Made by a program: the position numbers and the translations under genes. Below are positions 51,215 through 60,190 of a stretch of DNA of 64,000 nucleotides, one piece after another. Every line of letters begins with the position of its first letter. Position 1 is the stretch's first letter. The notes under the pieces were generated by a model. The model was not told the DNA's origin. It made no database searches and worked only from the letters and a program-made list of their open reading frames with translations. Source of the stretch: DTKD01 sp050948905 (GTDB taxonomy: Bacteria; Armatimonadota; UBA5829); assembly GCA_050948905.1 (NCBI GenBank), contig JBMNES010000001.1, forward strand, positions 806,001-870,000, written 5' to 3'.

Positions 51215-52462
51215 ATGAGCGAAGTTAGAGATAAATGCGCTGCGGCGAAGGCTGCGGCCGCAAAGCTGGCTACTGTGGGGTCTGCGGTGAAAGACGCGGC
51301 TCTTATGGCTATGGCGGACGCCTTTGAGGCCGAAAAAGAGGCGTTGATAGAGGCCAATCGCATCGACACAGCGGCGGCTGAGAAAAACGGTATATCCGGG
51401 GCGATGCTCAAGCGACTTACGCTTGATGATAAGAAAATCAGGCAGATGGCGGATGGGGTGAGGCAGATCGCCGCGCTGCGCGACCCTGTCGGGGAGACCA
51501 TAGAGGCGTATCTTCGACCCAACGGAATGGAAGTGCGCAAGGTAAGGGTTCCGATCGGGGTTATCGGTATTATTTACGAATCGCGGCCGAATGTGACCGC
51601 TGACGCGGCGGCGTTGTGCATAAAATCCGGCAATGCAGTAGTGTTGAGGGGTGGTTCGGAGGCGATCAACACGAACCTTGCCATTGCCAGGATTATTCAG
51701 AGTTCTATCACGGCGGCCGGGTTGCCTGAAGGCGTCGTGCAGATTATCGAGACCACGGACAGGCAGGCGGCCCGCGAATTGATGGGGATGCAGGATTATG
51801 TGGATTGTCTGATACCTCGGGGCGGCAAGAATTTGGTGCGCACAGTCGTGGAAACCTCCACCATTCCGGTTATCTGGCACCTCGACGGCAACTGCCATGT
51901 GTATGTCGACGAGGCTGCGGAGATGGCGATGGCGTGTGATATTACTTTTAACGCCAAGGTTCAGAACCCCAGCGTCTGCAATGCCGCAGAGACCCTGCTG
52001 GTGCACAAATCGGTGGCCAAAGACTTTTTGCCTGCGGTTTGTGAGAGGCTTACGCAGGCCGGAGTGGAGTTGCGCGGCTGCGAAGAAACAAGAAGGCTGG
52101 TAGACGGCATAAAAGAAGCGGCTGAGGAGGATTGGGGGGAGGAGTATCTTGACCTGATCCTTGCTGTTAAAGTCGTGGAGGATATCGACGAAGCCATAGA
52201 TCATATTAACAAATACGGCAGCAATCATACGGACGCCATAGTCACTGAGAGTTATTCGGCGGCCCGGCAGTTTGTGAACGAAGTCGATTCTGCGTGCGTA
52301 TTCGTGAATGTGTCGACCAGATTCTCCGATGGATACGAGTTCGGCAAGGGCGCGGAGATGGGCATATCGACGCAGAAACTGCACGCAAGAGGGCCGATGG
52401 GTATCGAAGAGCTTACCACTTATAAATATGTGGTGACGGGCAACGGCCAACTGCGAGGATGA
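51215..52462 (+). CDS. proA: Gamma-glutamyl phosphate reductase
   Basis: A 415-aa NADPH enzyme of the aldehyde dehydrogenase superfamily. It carries PIGVIGIIYESRPNVTADAA, the ALDH-like LRGGSEA, the catalytic Cys block QNPSVCNAAETLLVH, and the family signature near the C-terminus VNVSTRFSDGYEFGKGAEMG followed by ISTQKLHARGP. It reduces glutamyl phosphate to the semialdehyde. GAGGAAGAG lies before the ATG. Confidence 0.97.
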   Translation: MSEVRDKCAAAKAAAAKLATVGSAVKDAALMAMADAFEAEKEALIEANRIDTAAAEKNGISGAMLKRLTLDDKKIRQMADGVRQIAALRDPVGETIEAYLRPNGMEVRKVRVPIGVIGIIYESRPNVTADAAALCIKSGNAVVLRGGSEAINTNLAIARIIQSSITAAGLPEGVVQIIETTDRQAARELMGMQDYVDCLIPRGGKNLVRTVVETSTIPVIWHLDGNCHVYVDEAAEMAMACDITFNAKVQNPSVCNAAETLLVHKSVAKDFLPAVCERLTQAGVELRGCEETRRLVDGIKEAAEEDWGEEYLDLILAVKVVEDIDEAIDHINKYGSNHTDAIVTESYSAARQFVNEVDSACVFVNVSTRFSDGYEFGKGAEMGISTQKLHARGPMGIEELTTYKYVVTGNGQLRG

Positions 52463-52491
52463 TTGCTGGATAAGCGGCGGAGGTTGTAGGA

Positions 52492-53085
52492 TTGCGTTTG
52501 GGCTTGATGGGCGGGACATTCGATCCGATACACATTGGACATTTGATACTCGCCGACCAGGCAATGGAACGCCTTGCTTTAGAAAAGGTGCTGTTCGTGA
52601 CGGCGGCCAACCCGCCTCATAAATGCTGTGAGCAGGTCAGTGATGCGGCGCACAGATTAGAGATGACGCGGTTGGCTATAGAAGGCAACGCGGCTTTTGA
52701 GTTGTCGACAGTGGAGATGGAACGCGACGGCCCGTCTTATACCATAGATACCATCAAGCATTTGTTAGGGATATATGGCGCTGGGACTGAAATATTTCTG
52801 TTGCTCGGCGCCGATGAAGGCCGAGATTTGATGGGCTGGCACCAGCCCTTGCAGATAAGCGAACTGGCTAACATCGTGATTGCTAACAGACCCGGTATGG
52901 CAGTGTCGGAGGTCATTGAGACTCTGCCTGTTGAGCTTGGGCGGCGGGTTGTGCCGTTGGATATGCCGGGCGTGGATATATCGTCTACAGATTTGCGCGA
53001 GCGTGTTCGATCGGGCAGGTCGATACGTTATCTGGTCCCCGGGCCGGTGGAGGATTACATTTGGGCGAAAGGACTGTACAAGTAG
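52492..53085 (+). CDS. nadD: Nicotinate-nucleotide adenylyltransferase
   Basis: A 197-aa NAD synthesis enzyme. It starts at TTG after GCGGAGG. The nucleotidyltransferase motif GGTFDPIHIGHLILAD is at the N-terminus, VTAANPPHK follows, the TIDTIKHL segment lies near residue 85, and the C-terminal ISSTDLRERVRSGRSIRYLV (ISST-type motif) is canonical. The end overlaps the LCP gene start by 25 bp. Confidence 0.96.
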   Translation: MRLGLMGGTFDPIHIGHLILADQAMERLALEKVLFVTAANPPHKCCEQVSDAAHRLEMTRLAIEGNAAFELSTVEMERDGPSYTIDTIKHLLGIYGAGTEIFLLLGADEGRDLMGWHQPLQISELANIVIANRPGMAVSEVIETLPVELGRRVVPLDMPGVDISSTDLRERVRSGRSIRYLVPGPVEDYIWAKGLYK

Positions 53086-54383
53086 CTCGGAAGAGACGAC
53101 GGCGGAAGGTGCCGCCGGTGATGATAATTGCCATTATCTTCGTAATCGCGCTGGGCACGATAGTAGGAGTGGCGGGCGGATTATACCTCAGCGGGCTGAA
53201 TATCGCCGGCCTGCCCGGAGGCATAACCCTTACAGAAATGCTGCATCCAAGCGAGCTTGAAAGCAAGCCCGTGGTGCGGATATTGCTCATTGGTGAGGAC
53301 GAGACCGGCAGCAAAAAAGCTAAAAGGCACGGTTTGTCTGATACGCTGGTGGTGCTTGCGATCAATAACCAGACAACGCCTAAGCAAGCACGGCTGATTT
53401 CTATCCCGCGAGATACGCGAGTACAGATTCCTGGACACGGATACCAGAAAATCAATGCGGCAAATGCGTTCGGCGGCCCCGAGTTGTCGCGCGAGGTAAT
53501 TGAGCGGCTGCTGGGCGTTGATATAGATTATTATTTGTCCACAAGCACTGCGGGGCTGCGCGGATTGGTGGATCTGGTTGGCGGGGTTTATATTGTCGTC
53601 GATCAGAACATGAAATACGACGATAGAAAACAAAAACTGCATATTCACCTGAAGGCCAGCCCGGAAAAGCAGTTGCTGGACGGTGTGCAGGCGGAGGGAT
53701 TTGTCCGGTTTCGACACGACAAATGGGGAGACAGCGGATATAAAATCGTAGACGGCAAGAAGGTGGCGGCAGGCCGGATCGCTCGCCAGCAGTATTTTAT
53801 GAGGGCGCTGGCTAATCGTGTGCTGGCTTTGCCGACCAAGCGCGAGAGGGCTGCAGTCCTCAGCGAGGCCTATGAAAAGGGCTACGTTGAGAGCGACTTG
53901 AACGTGAAGGACTGGGGTGCTCTGGCGGAGTTTATGAAGGATATCGACCCGGACAAGATAGGAATGGCGGTGCTGCCGGGTGCGCCGGGGATGAATGGCA
54001 ACGGCAGTTATTGGATTGTGGACTACGACAAACTGCCGCTTGTCGTGGCTCAGCAGATGCGCTTTGAAGGTCCCATCGAAGAAGACGAGGACACGACGGT
54101 GGAGGTGCTGAACGGATGCGGCGTTGCGGGGGCCGCGGGTCGGGTGGCCAATAAGCTGCAGAAAGCTGGATTTCAGGTCACTAAACAGGGCAACGCCGAC
54201 GACTTCGACCACGACCGCTGCCGTGTTATCACACGCAAAGGCAACACCCCGGGCGTGCAGAGAATTGCGTCGCTGTTGAATTGTTCCGATATTCGGACTG
54301 AGAGTAAAAGCCCGAATGACGCGCATTTGGCGGATGTTACGGTGATTGTCGGCAGAGATTTCTCTGCTGCGGACAATATGTAG
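53061..54383 (+). CDS. LytR-CpsA-Psr (LCP) family protein with LytR_C domain
   Basis: A 440-aa membrane protein starting at TTG in the end of nadD. A basic cytoplasmic tip (RKRRRRK) precedes one membrane helix (VMIIAIIFVIALGTIVGVAG). The LCP domain has ILLIGED, DTLVVLAINN, ARLISIPRDTRVQIPGHGYQ and KINAANAFGGPEL, with Arg and Asp residues that bind the pyrophosphate of a lipid-linked glycan. The C-terminal VEVLNGCGVAGAAGRVANKL is a LytR_C domain. LCP enzymes transfer lipid-linked polymers to the cell wall; here in a diderm genome the acceptor is unknown. Confidence 0.92.
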   Translation: MGERTVQVARKRRRRKVPPVMIIAIIFVIALGTIVGVAGGLYLSGLNIAGLPGGITLTEMLHPSELESKPVVRILLIGEDETGSKKAKRHGLSDTLVVLAINNQTTPKQARLISIPRDTRVQIPGHGYQKINAANAFGGPELSREVIERLLGVDIDYYLSTSTAGLRGLVDLVGGVYIVVDQNMKYDDRKQKLHIHLKASPEKQLLDGVQAEGFVRFRHDKWGDSGYKIVDGKKVAAGRIARQQYFMRALANRVLALPTKRERAAVLSEAYEKGYVESDLNVKDWGALAEFMKDIDPDKIGMAVLPGAPGMNGNGSYWIVDYDKLPLVVAQQMRFEGPIEEDEDTTVEVLNGCGVAGAAGRVANKLQKAGFQVTKQGNADDFDHDRCRVITRKGNTPGVQRIASLLNCSDIRTESKSPNDAHLADVTVIVGRDFSAADNM

Positions 54384-54702
54384 GGGGCTGGAGGCCGCCG
54401 AAAATAATAACATGTTTTAGAATATAAAAGACGCCAGGCGGCTGGTTCGAACTTCAGACGGCTGATTTCGGACATCGAAAAAGCAGATTTCTCGCTGTGC
54501 TCGAAATGACGGGGATGGGTCCTCGAAATGGCGGGAAATGTTGTGGGGTGGCGATTCGGAGATCGCCACCCATCATAAAACTGGACAGACAAGACGGTAT
54601 CTCGCTGCGCTCGAAATGACGGAGTATGATTGATAGTGGCCGTGTCTCTATCCTGATCAGTGAGACTTGTGACGCCATATAACATAACTGAACGGAGTTG
54701 CG
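54384..54702. repeat. Composite repeat cluster E
   Basis: A gap without gene, interrupting the nadD-LCP-rsfS order. It contains AAAAAGCAGATTTCTCGCTG, a second CTCGCTGCGCTCGAAATGAC copy, and the palindrome GGTGGCGATTCGGAGATCGC. Confidence 0.8.
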
Positions 54703-54705
54703 ATT

Positions 54706-55080
54706 ATTAACACTGAATCCAAACTTGAACTGATCTTAAAACTGCTCGAAGCTAAGAAGGCTGATGATATCGAGGTGATCGACTTGCGGGAGCGCACGCC
54801 GATTGCTGACTATTTCGTCACCTGCACCGGAACCTCTAACATTCACATCAAGGCGATTGCTGATGGCCTGCTTGTTGACGGCAAGGCCGAGGGGCTGCAA
54901 AAATCGCATGTTGAAGGCTATACCCAGGCGCGATGGGTGCTGGTGGATTATGGCGACATAGTGGTTCATATATTCGCCCGCGAGGAGCGCGAATACTACG
55001 ATATCGAGTCGCTGTGGCAGGCTACCGCAGCCAGGCTCGATCATTCTACTGCCAAAACAGATTCAAATGACCAGCATTGA
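54706..55080 (+). CDS. rsfS: Ribosome silencing factor RsfS, apparent AUU start
   Basis: A small factor that binds L14 and keeps ribosomal subunits apart. The conserved core is IADYFVTCTGTSNIHIKAIAD, then VEGYTQARWVLVDYGDIVVH and FAREEREYYDIESLW. The first standard start in frame (GTG 54775) would remove the first helix, whose sequence NTESKLELILKLLEAKKADD closely fits the family. Upstream only ATT codons at 54703 and 54706 follow a CGGAG site, 5 and 8 nt away, after an in-frame stop. I place the start at ATT 54706 (124 aa), as in E. coli infC, which uses AUU. Confidence 0.88.
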   Translation: MNTESKLELILKLLEAKKADDIEVIDLRERTPIADYFVTCTGTSNIHIKAIADGLLVDGKAEGLQKSHVEGYTQARWVLVDYGDIVVHIFAREEREYYDIESLWQATAARLDHSTAKTDSNDQH

Positions 55081-55732
55081 TCCTCAGAATCCGGATGCCG
55101 TCGGCGACCGCTCGGAGTTTGATCGGTTGATGACTGCTGCCAGGGTCTACAGGCGGCGCGACGACTACGCAGCGGCTACCAAAGCCGTCCAACAGGCTCT
55201 ACAGATAATGCCCAATGACCTTGACGCGCAGGAGTTCGCGGCCGATATGATCTACGCTCACGGCGACCTGCAGAAGGCGATTGATTATTATAAACTAATT
55301 TTGCAAGCTGACCCAAAGCGCGCGTCGGCAGAGACGAAATACGCCAAGGCCGTATTGGAGTTGGCGGAGGGACATCGACAGCGGGAATTGGTGCAGCAGA
55401 TGCTGGATAACCCAGTCAAACCGCATGTTTCGAGGAGAAACCCCGCTATCGCCGCGATGCTGTCCATAGCGCCGGGGTTCGGACACATATATTGCGGGCT
55501 GTATACCGTCGGCATAGCGTTGTTTTGCGGATGGGTATTCGCGTGGATGCTTTTTTTCTGGACGCTGGGAGAGTCTGTGGGAGTCCAGATAACCAGTCGT
55601 CTCACCGCGGCGTCAACCGCATTCGCCTGTATTGCAGCCGCGTTGCATATTTATGCGCTGGTTAGCGCAGCTCAGCACGCAGAGCGAATCAACTCCGGCC
55701 TTAACTCCGACAAATCCGCTAATCCTGAGTAA
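55067..55732 (+). CDS. TPR protein with C-terminal TM2-like membrane domain
   Basis: A 221-aa protein. Residues about 15-105 form two or three TPR helices (RRRDDYAAATKAVQQAL, GDLQKAIDYYKLILQADPK). Residues about 125-200 form membrane helices beginning with the motif AAMLSIAPGFGHIYCG, typical of TM2/DUF5683-type membrane domains. It overlaps rsfS by 14 bp and converges on the GH78 gene with overlapping 3' ends. Function unknown. Confidence 0.75.
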   Translation: MTSIDPQNPDAVGDRSEFDRLMTAARVYRRRDDYAAATKAVQQALQIMPNDLDAQEFAADMIYAHGDLQKAIDYYKLILQADPKRASAETKYAKAVLELAEGHRQRELVQQMLDNPVKPHVSRRNPAIAAMLSIAPGFGHIYCGLYTVGIALFCGWVFAWMLFFWTLGESVGVQITSRLTAASTAFACIAAALHIYALVSAAQHAERINSGLNSDKSANPE

Positions 55733-58700
55733 CGTCAGCGCTCTGTTCCGTGTGATCGGGCGGATTGTCGTTATGATTTGACTTCTTGCGTCGGGTGTAG
55801 GTCCGGCGACGCCTCTTTGGTTTCGGTTCTGCAGGTGCAGACTCCGCTTCAGCCTCAATATCCGGAGTAGCTGCGACAGGCTCCGACGATTCGACGACCG
55901 GTGCAGAGCTTTCAGCGGCCTCTGGCTCGGCGCTTTTATCCGTTTCCTGCGACTCAGTGCGAGGTTTTCTGTGTCCACGACCCCCGCGAGGGCGTCTTCT
56001 GGGCTTCGGCGCTGGTGATTCGTCGGCGGGCTGCTCGGCTACTGGCTCTGCTGATGTGTCAATTTGCTCGGCAGTCGGATCAGGCTCTTCGGCTATTGGT
56101 GTTTCTGCCTCCAGGGGCGTCTGCGCCTCCGATGGCTCCTCGACCGTCGATTCTGCGTGGGATTTCTTATGACCCCGGCTGCGAGGTTTTCTCCGATGCT
56201 TTTTGGTGTGTTTTGGTTCTGCAACCTCCGGTGTCTCCGGCGAGGTCTCTTCCGACTCCGTTTTTGGCAACAGATCAATTGCCTGAGGCTCAATTATCTC
56301 GGCCGTATCGATTTTGACCTCTAAGGGTTCCTCAGGTTTGGTGGAGTGTTTCGATTTGCGCTTCGGCTCGGATTCAATTCTCCTTCTGCCGAATTTGAAA
56401 TCGTTCTCCAACACTTGTACCTGCGGGATTAAAGGCGCAGGTGCGGCGTCGTAATCGACTGGTTTCGGCGGCTTCGGATAAGACAACCTAATTACGTGTG
56501 CTCCATGTGTCACGGAGGCGAACCTCGTCGGAGTAGGCTTGCCATTGATGGTTACAGATGACCCCACCGGCCCTGGAGGATAGACGTCAACTCTAACTCC
56601 TTCCGGCACGTCGACAGTGACTTCCATCCCGTTGCGAACAATGCGCCACTTCACGCTTAGCGGGCCATTTTGTGTGTTAAAGGTCCCGTGCGCCCATTTC
56701 AAATCTCCCGTGTGAGGAGTCACCACAAATCGATGCGCACCGGCAACTGGTTTTATGCCGACATATTCCGCAATAAGATCACGTGTAGGCGCGACCGCAG
56801 AGCCGTGGCATAGACACCCTCGAGTGTCAAAATCCTCCCACAGCGTCGTTGCTCCAGCTTTGATCATCTGTCCCCACGTGCGACGCATATAGGCCAGCGC
56901 CTCGTCGTGGCGATCCAGCAAGTATAGCGCCTCAAGGTAGTATGAAGCAAAGTAGGGTGTGGTCAACTCCGGCAGGGTGTGTATTTGTCGCATTATGCCG
57001 GCTTTTTGATACTGGTCGGTAACATCGAACAACGCTGCAAGGATATTCGCCTGGGCACTGAATTTCTCCACCAACTGGCCATCGACTCTGCACTCAGCGA
57101 AAAGACCGTTTCTCGGCACATATAGATACTTGTTCAGGGCGACCTTAAGATTATGCGCCGCTGAGATATAACGCTCGGCATCCTCTTCCTTGCCGCATAT
57201 AGACGCCAGCGCGGCTGCCACACGAAGGCCCTGATAATAGAAACAGTTCAGAGCCGTAACCTCACCTTCGCGCTCCAGATCGGCGTGATCCACCTGCAAA
57301 TGCCCCGGAACGTCGGCCAGCAGCCCGCTATCGTTGATGTATCGCCCGAACCACGACAGCAGCTTCTCCACAGTCGGGTAGAGTTCTTCGACCAGTTCTG
57401 CGTCGTCAGAAAATGCATAGTAGTCCAGAATAGAGTAGATCCATAGCAAAGCGAGGTCCGGGGCGAGCATCTCCACCCCTGCCGGATATAACGCCAGCAC
57501 GGTGCCGTCTTTGTCCTGCGAGGCGGCGAACTGCCTTAGCGCCTGGGCCAACAGCGCGGTATCTCCAAAAGCGTAATAAGCGGTTCGCGATAACAGCCTG
57601 GCTTCGCTCCACCATTGCGCTCTCTCGCGCAGTGGACAATCTATGAAAGTATCCTGCATGCAGAGTTCGGCGGTGTATGCGCCCGCCTCCCAAATCTCGG
57701 TGATAAGCCGGTCGTTGCACTTAAAGGAGGCCGCTGGCTGGATGGGATAAGTAGTCTGGTTGACTCGAACATATTGCAACGCTACAGGCTTCGAACAGCG
57801 CCGGAACTCTATCTGTAGAAATCTGAACGCACGCGGCTGAAAGCTTTGCCACTCAAGCGCACCTCTTCGAAGCAGCAATCGATCTGTGCATAGAGTTTCC
57901 TGGGCGTCTGGCTTGATGCGCCCATCGACCAATTCCTCGCAATAGCCGAGATCGATACAGCCGGTTCCCGATCCTGCTATGCCAATTTCGACGTTACCGA
58001 ACACCTCTCGGCCGAAATCCAGCAATATTGCGACACCTCTGCCACCGCGTGGGGTTTTGATGTGGGCAACACCATCGGCGGTCAGCAATGCGCTTTCGTC
58101 TTTTACCTGCCCGGCTCTGAGATTAGCCATCTCCGCCGCAGCCATAATTGCGGGCATTTCTGTGATCGGGATATCTTTTTCGAGGTCCGGGGTGTTTCCA
58201 ATAGCAACAATAGCAGCCGGAAGGATTGTGCGCTCGTTAAGCTGGGGAATCTGTCTGGCAAGCAATTTCCCGAACGGCAAGGCTGGAGGTGTGGCTACTA
58301 CTGCAGCAGCTTCCCAGCCCTTTTCTCTAAACTTTATCTCTCGCCAGGCGTTATCGACCAGTGCAGCGTTATAGCTCTCCTGAAAGCCCAAACGATGGTT
58401 CATCCGTGCGCCATCAGCTACCCACTCTTCCGCCCGCTGCATTTTCCAAGTTTCGTCAGTTACGATAGACAAAGCCTCGTCCGCCAGTTCGACTTTTACC
58501 TTGCAGATCAAACCCGGCCGCCCCGCAGACGCAGCAAACGTGTCCTTGCCGATATGATGGGCCAAAACGGCTATTACATTGTCGCCTTTGTGCAGGAGTT
58601 CGCCTATCTGGAAAGTGTCGAAATAGCACTGACCTTCGCCGGATCGCACCGGGCCTTTGCCGACGTATTGGCCGTTGATATATAGTTTATACAGTGAGTT

Positions 58701-58916
58701 CGCGCTTATTTTGAGTGAAGCGGACTTTGGTGCAGCGGGGAGCGAAAACTTCCTGCGCGCGCGGATGTAAGAGTTGACAACAGGCTCCGCATCCGCAAGC
58801 CAGATCCAGTGGCACGGACTATTTTCAGCCGGCTTGTCATTATGCTTTTTTGCACCGCGTCTGAATCGCGATGCTCCGACAGCCGCCGGCAGGAGTGATA
58901 TAAACGAATGAAGCAT
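55719..58916 (-). CDS. GH78-type alpha-L-rhamnosidase with RNase E-like disordered tail
   Basis: A 1065-aa protein. Residues about 60-200 form an N-terminal beta domain (YKLYINGQYVGKGPVR). The (alpha/alpha)6 catalytic domain has the family block DCPLRERAQWWSEARLL and TTLWEDFDTRGCLCHG, followed by the C-terminal beta domain (HRFVVTPHTGDLKWAHGTFN). The last 220 residues are a low-complexity tail alternating acidic/Pro-Ala stretches and basic Arg/Lys/Gly blocks (RRRPRGGRGHRKPR, KKHRRKPRSRGHKK). No signal peptide is visible. Upstream TGGAAA-17-GATAAT ends 5 nt before the ATG and no Shine-Dalgarno sequence exists, so the mRNA may be leaderless. Rhamnose release is inferred from the family. Confidence 0.82.
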   Translation of the reverse strand: MLHSFISLLPAAVGASRFRRGAKKHNDKPAENSPCHWIWLADAEPVVNSYIRARRKFSLPAAPKSASLKISANSLYKLYINGQYVGKGPVRSGEGQCYFDTFQIGELLHKGDNVIAVLAHHIGKDTFAASAGRPGLICKVKVELADEALSIVTDETWKMQRAEEWVADGARMNHRLGFQESYNAALVDNAWREIKFREKGWEAAAVVATPPALPFGKLLARQIPQLNERTILPAAIVAIGNTPDLEKDIPITEMPAIMAAAEMANLRAGQVKDESALLTADGVAHIKTPRGGRGVAILLDFGREVFGNVEIGIAGSGTGCIDLGYCEELVDGRIKPDAQETLCTDRLLLRRGALEWQSFQPRAFRFLQIEFRRCSKPVALQYVRVNQTTYPIQPAASFKCNDRLITEIWEAGAYTAELCMQDTFIDCPLRERAQWWSEARLLSRTAYYAFGDTALLAQALRQFAASQDKDGTVLALYPAGVEMLAPDLALLWIYSILDYYAFSDDAELVEELYPTVEKLLSWFGRYINDSGLLADVPGHLQVDHADLEREGEVTALNCFYYQGLRVAAALASICGKEEDAERYISAAHNLKVALNKYLYVPRNGLFAECRVDGQLVEKFSAQANILAALFDVTDQYQKAGIMRQIHTLPELTTPYFASYYLEALYLLDRHDEALAYMRRTWGQMIKAGATTLWEDFDTRGCLCHGSAVAPTRDLIAEYVGIKPVAGAHRFVVTPHTGDLKWAHGTFNTQNGPLSVKWRIVRNGMEVTVDVPEGVRVDVYPPGPVGSSVTINGKPTPTRFASVTHGAHVIRLSYPKPPKPVDYDAAPAPLIPQVQVLENDFKFGRRRIESEPKRKSKHSTKPEEPLEVKIDTAEIIEPQAIDLLPKTESEETSPETPEVAEPKHTKKHRRKPRSRGHKKSHAESTVEEPSEAQTPLEAETPIAEEPDPTAEQIDTSAEPVAEQPADESPAPKPRRRPRGGRGHRKPRTESQETDKSAEPEAAESSAPVVESSEPVAATPDIEAEAESAPAEPKPKRRRRTYTRRKKSNHNDNPPDHTEQSADVTQD

Positions 58917-58921
58917 ACTGT

Positions 58922-58950
58922 ATTATCTCAGAATTGGCTATTTATTTCCA
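58922..58950 (-). promoter_or_regulatory. Predicted promoter of the GH78 gene
   Basis: On the minus strand TGGAAA, a 17-bp spacer and GATAAT end 5 nt before the ATG at 58916. Confidence 0.45.
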
Positions 58951-58975
58951 CTGAGAAGCATGGGCCATTCCCCCT

Positions 58976-59033
58976 CAGTCATTTCGGCCCCTCTCCTCTG
59001 TCATTTCGGCCTTTCTCCTCTGTCATTTCGAGC
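58976..59033. repeat. 22-bp tandem repeat, 2.6 copies
   Basis: Units begin C(A/T)GTCATTTCGGCC and end CTCCT at 58976, 58998 and 59020; the third unit runs into the dispersed GAGCGCAGCGAG module. Confidence 0.85.
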
Positions 59034-59199
59034 GCAGCGAGAAATCTGCTTTTTTCGATGTCCGATATCCGAGCTTCGAAGCCCTCATAACTGTAGAATA
59101 GCCGGGACAGAGGCCGGCCACTACATTTTGCTATCGTTTCCCTTCCCCGTGGATTCCGCGGAATGACAGAGGGTGGCGAGAAATGACAAACCAACCTGC

Positions 59200-59228
59200 T
59201 TGCAATTGTTCTTGCTGAAGGCTAACAT
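59200..59228 (+). promoter_or_regulatory. Predicted promoter of the arrestin-like gene
   Basis: TTGCAA at 59200-59205, 17 bp, TAACAT at 59223-59228. The expected start point lies at 59235-59236, next to the ATG at 59237. Confidence 0.55.
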
Positions 59229-59236
59229 TTAAGCTG

Positions 59237-60190
59237 ATGGCAAGTTCCACAGAGACCAAGCCCGCAAACGGGCACATATCCGACCAGACTCCGAACCTGG
59301 AGCTTCATCTTAGCAGGGATGTTTTCGTCACCGGGAAGCGTCTCAGCGGCGTGGTGGTGCTTCGGCTTGGTCAGAGCGTCAATATGCGGTCGCTGGTCGT
59401 CTCCTTTGACGGATCGGAGCGACCGAGGGGGGTCTCGTTGGCTCGTGCTTTCCGGAAGGCTCATTCTTTTTTTAACAGAGAGAAACTACTGACTGGAGCG
59501 TTGGAGCCTCGGCTGGCTTCTGAGCGACTATCTCTGTTATGGAATGCGCTGCTTGGAAGGTACACCGGGCGGACGTTGAGCGCCGGTGAGCATACATACC
59601 CATTTTCGATTCCCCTGCCCGCCTCGCTGCCACCGAGCTACGACGGTAAAGCGGGCAAAATTCGATATCGCGTGACGGCCAAATTCCAACCGGCAATCGG
59701 CAGAGCGATCAAGGTCTCGAAGGTCGTAGATGTACTCTTTGTGCCACGACTGCACCGGGAGAGACCTATGGCGCTGGGGTATCCGGAGGCGGATGGGACT
59801 GTGCAGCCTACCGACATCAAGGCGAGTATCGAACTCGTCGAGCGGATGGTCGGTATGGGAGAGGCTGTGCAGGGCAGTTTTTCGATATCTAACCCCAAAA
59901 GCGCGGATATTCCACGAGTGACGGTGTCTTTGGAGGTCTGCGAGTGGGTGAGGCTGGCTGTTGATAAGGAAATCCAGCGCGACAGGGTCGATATGGCGGT
60001 TATCGTGCCGGAAAACCCGTCTGCCACGTCCATCGAAGCCCCATTTAAGCTCCGATTGCCTAAAACCGCGCCGCCGACCATCGAAGGAAGCTCGATATCC
60101 GTCATCTGGTTGCTAAAACTGACCCTGGACACCGACCCAACCATCGAAGTTAAGACGCCGATCACGGTATACATCGGAAACAAGCAATGA
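59237..60190 (+). CDS. Bacterial arrestin-fold protein
   Basis: A 317-aa cytoplasmic protein. The N-terminal half carries arrestin_N hallmarks: LELHLSRDVFVTGKRLSGVV (first strands), GEHTYPFSIPLPASLPPSY and GKIRYRVTAKF. The second half repeats a beta-sandwich (IKASIELVERMVGMGE and ISVIWLLKLTLD). Eukaryotic arrestin-family and bacterial Spo0M-like proteins share this fold; the function in bacteria is not settled. It appears leaderless and its stop overlaps the start of the UroD-family gene (ATGA), so the two are coupled. A scaffold or membrane-adaptor role is speculation. Confidence 0.75.
   Translation: MASSTETKPANGHISDQTPNLELHLSRDVFVTGKRLSGVVVLRLGQSVNMRSLVVSFDGSERPRGVSLARAFRKAHSFFNREKLLTGALEPRLASERLSLLWNALLGRYTGRTLSAGEHTYPFSIPLPASLPPSYDGKAGKIRYRVTAKFQPAIGRAIKVSKVVDVLFVPRLHRERPMALGYPEADGTVQPTDIKASIELVERMVGMGEAVQGSFSISNPKSADIPRVTVSLEVCEWVRLAVDKEIQRDRVDMAVIVPENPSATSIEAPFKLRLPKTAPPTIEGSSISVIWLLKLTLDTDPTIEVKTPITVYIGNKQ

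Larger units (their letters stand above)
58917..59236. repeat. Composite repeat cluster F between divergent genes
   Basis: A 320-bp divergent gap. It contains 22-bp tandem copies, the dispersed module GAGCGCAGCGAGAAATCTGC, a GGGACAGAGGCC hairpin, a CGTGGATTCCGCGG hairpin and the two promoters of the flanking genes. Confidence 0.8.

Noticed and set aside
51140..52564. Long minus-strand open frame of 474 codons opposite proA
   Set aside because: It is the antisense shadow of proA; the protein is rich in His/Arg/Gln with no domain pattern, and the plus-strand product is unmistakable.
53181..54413. Minus-strand open frame of 410 codons opposite the LCP gene
   Set aside because: Shadow of the LCP gene with no ribosome site or recognisable motif.
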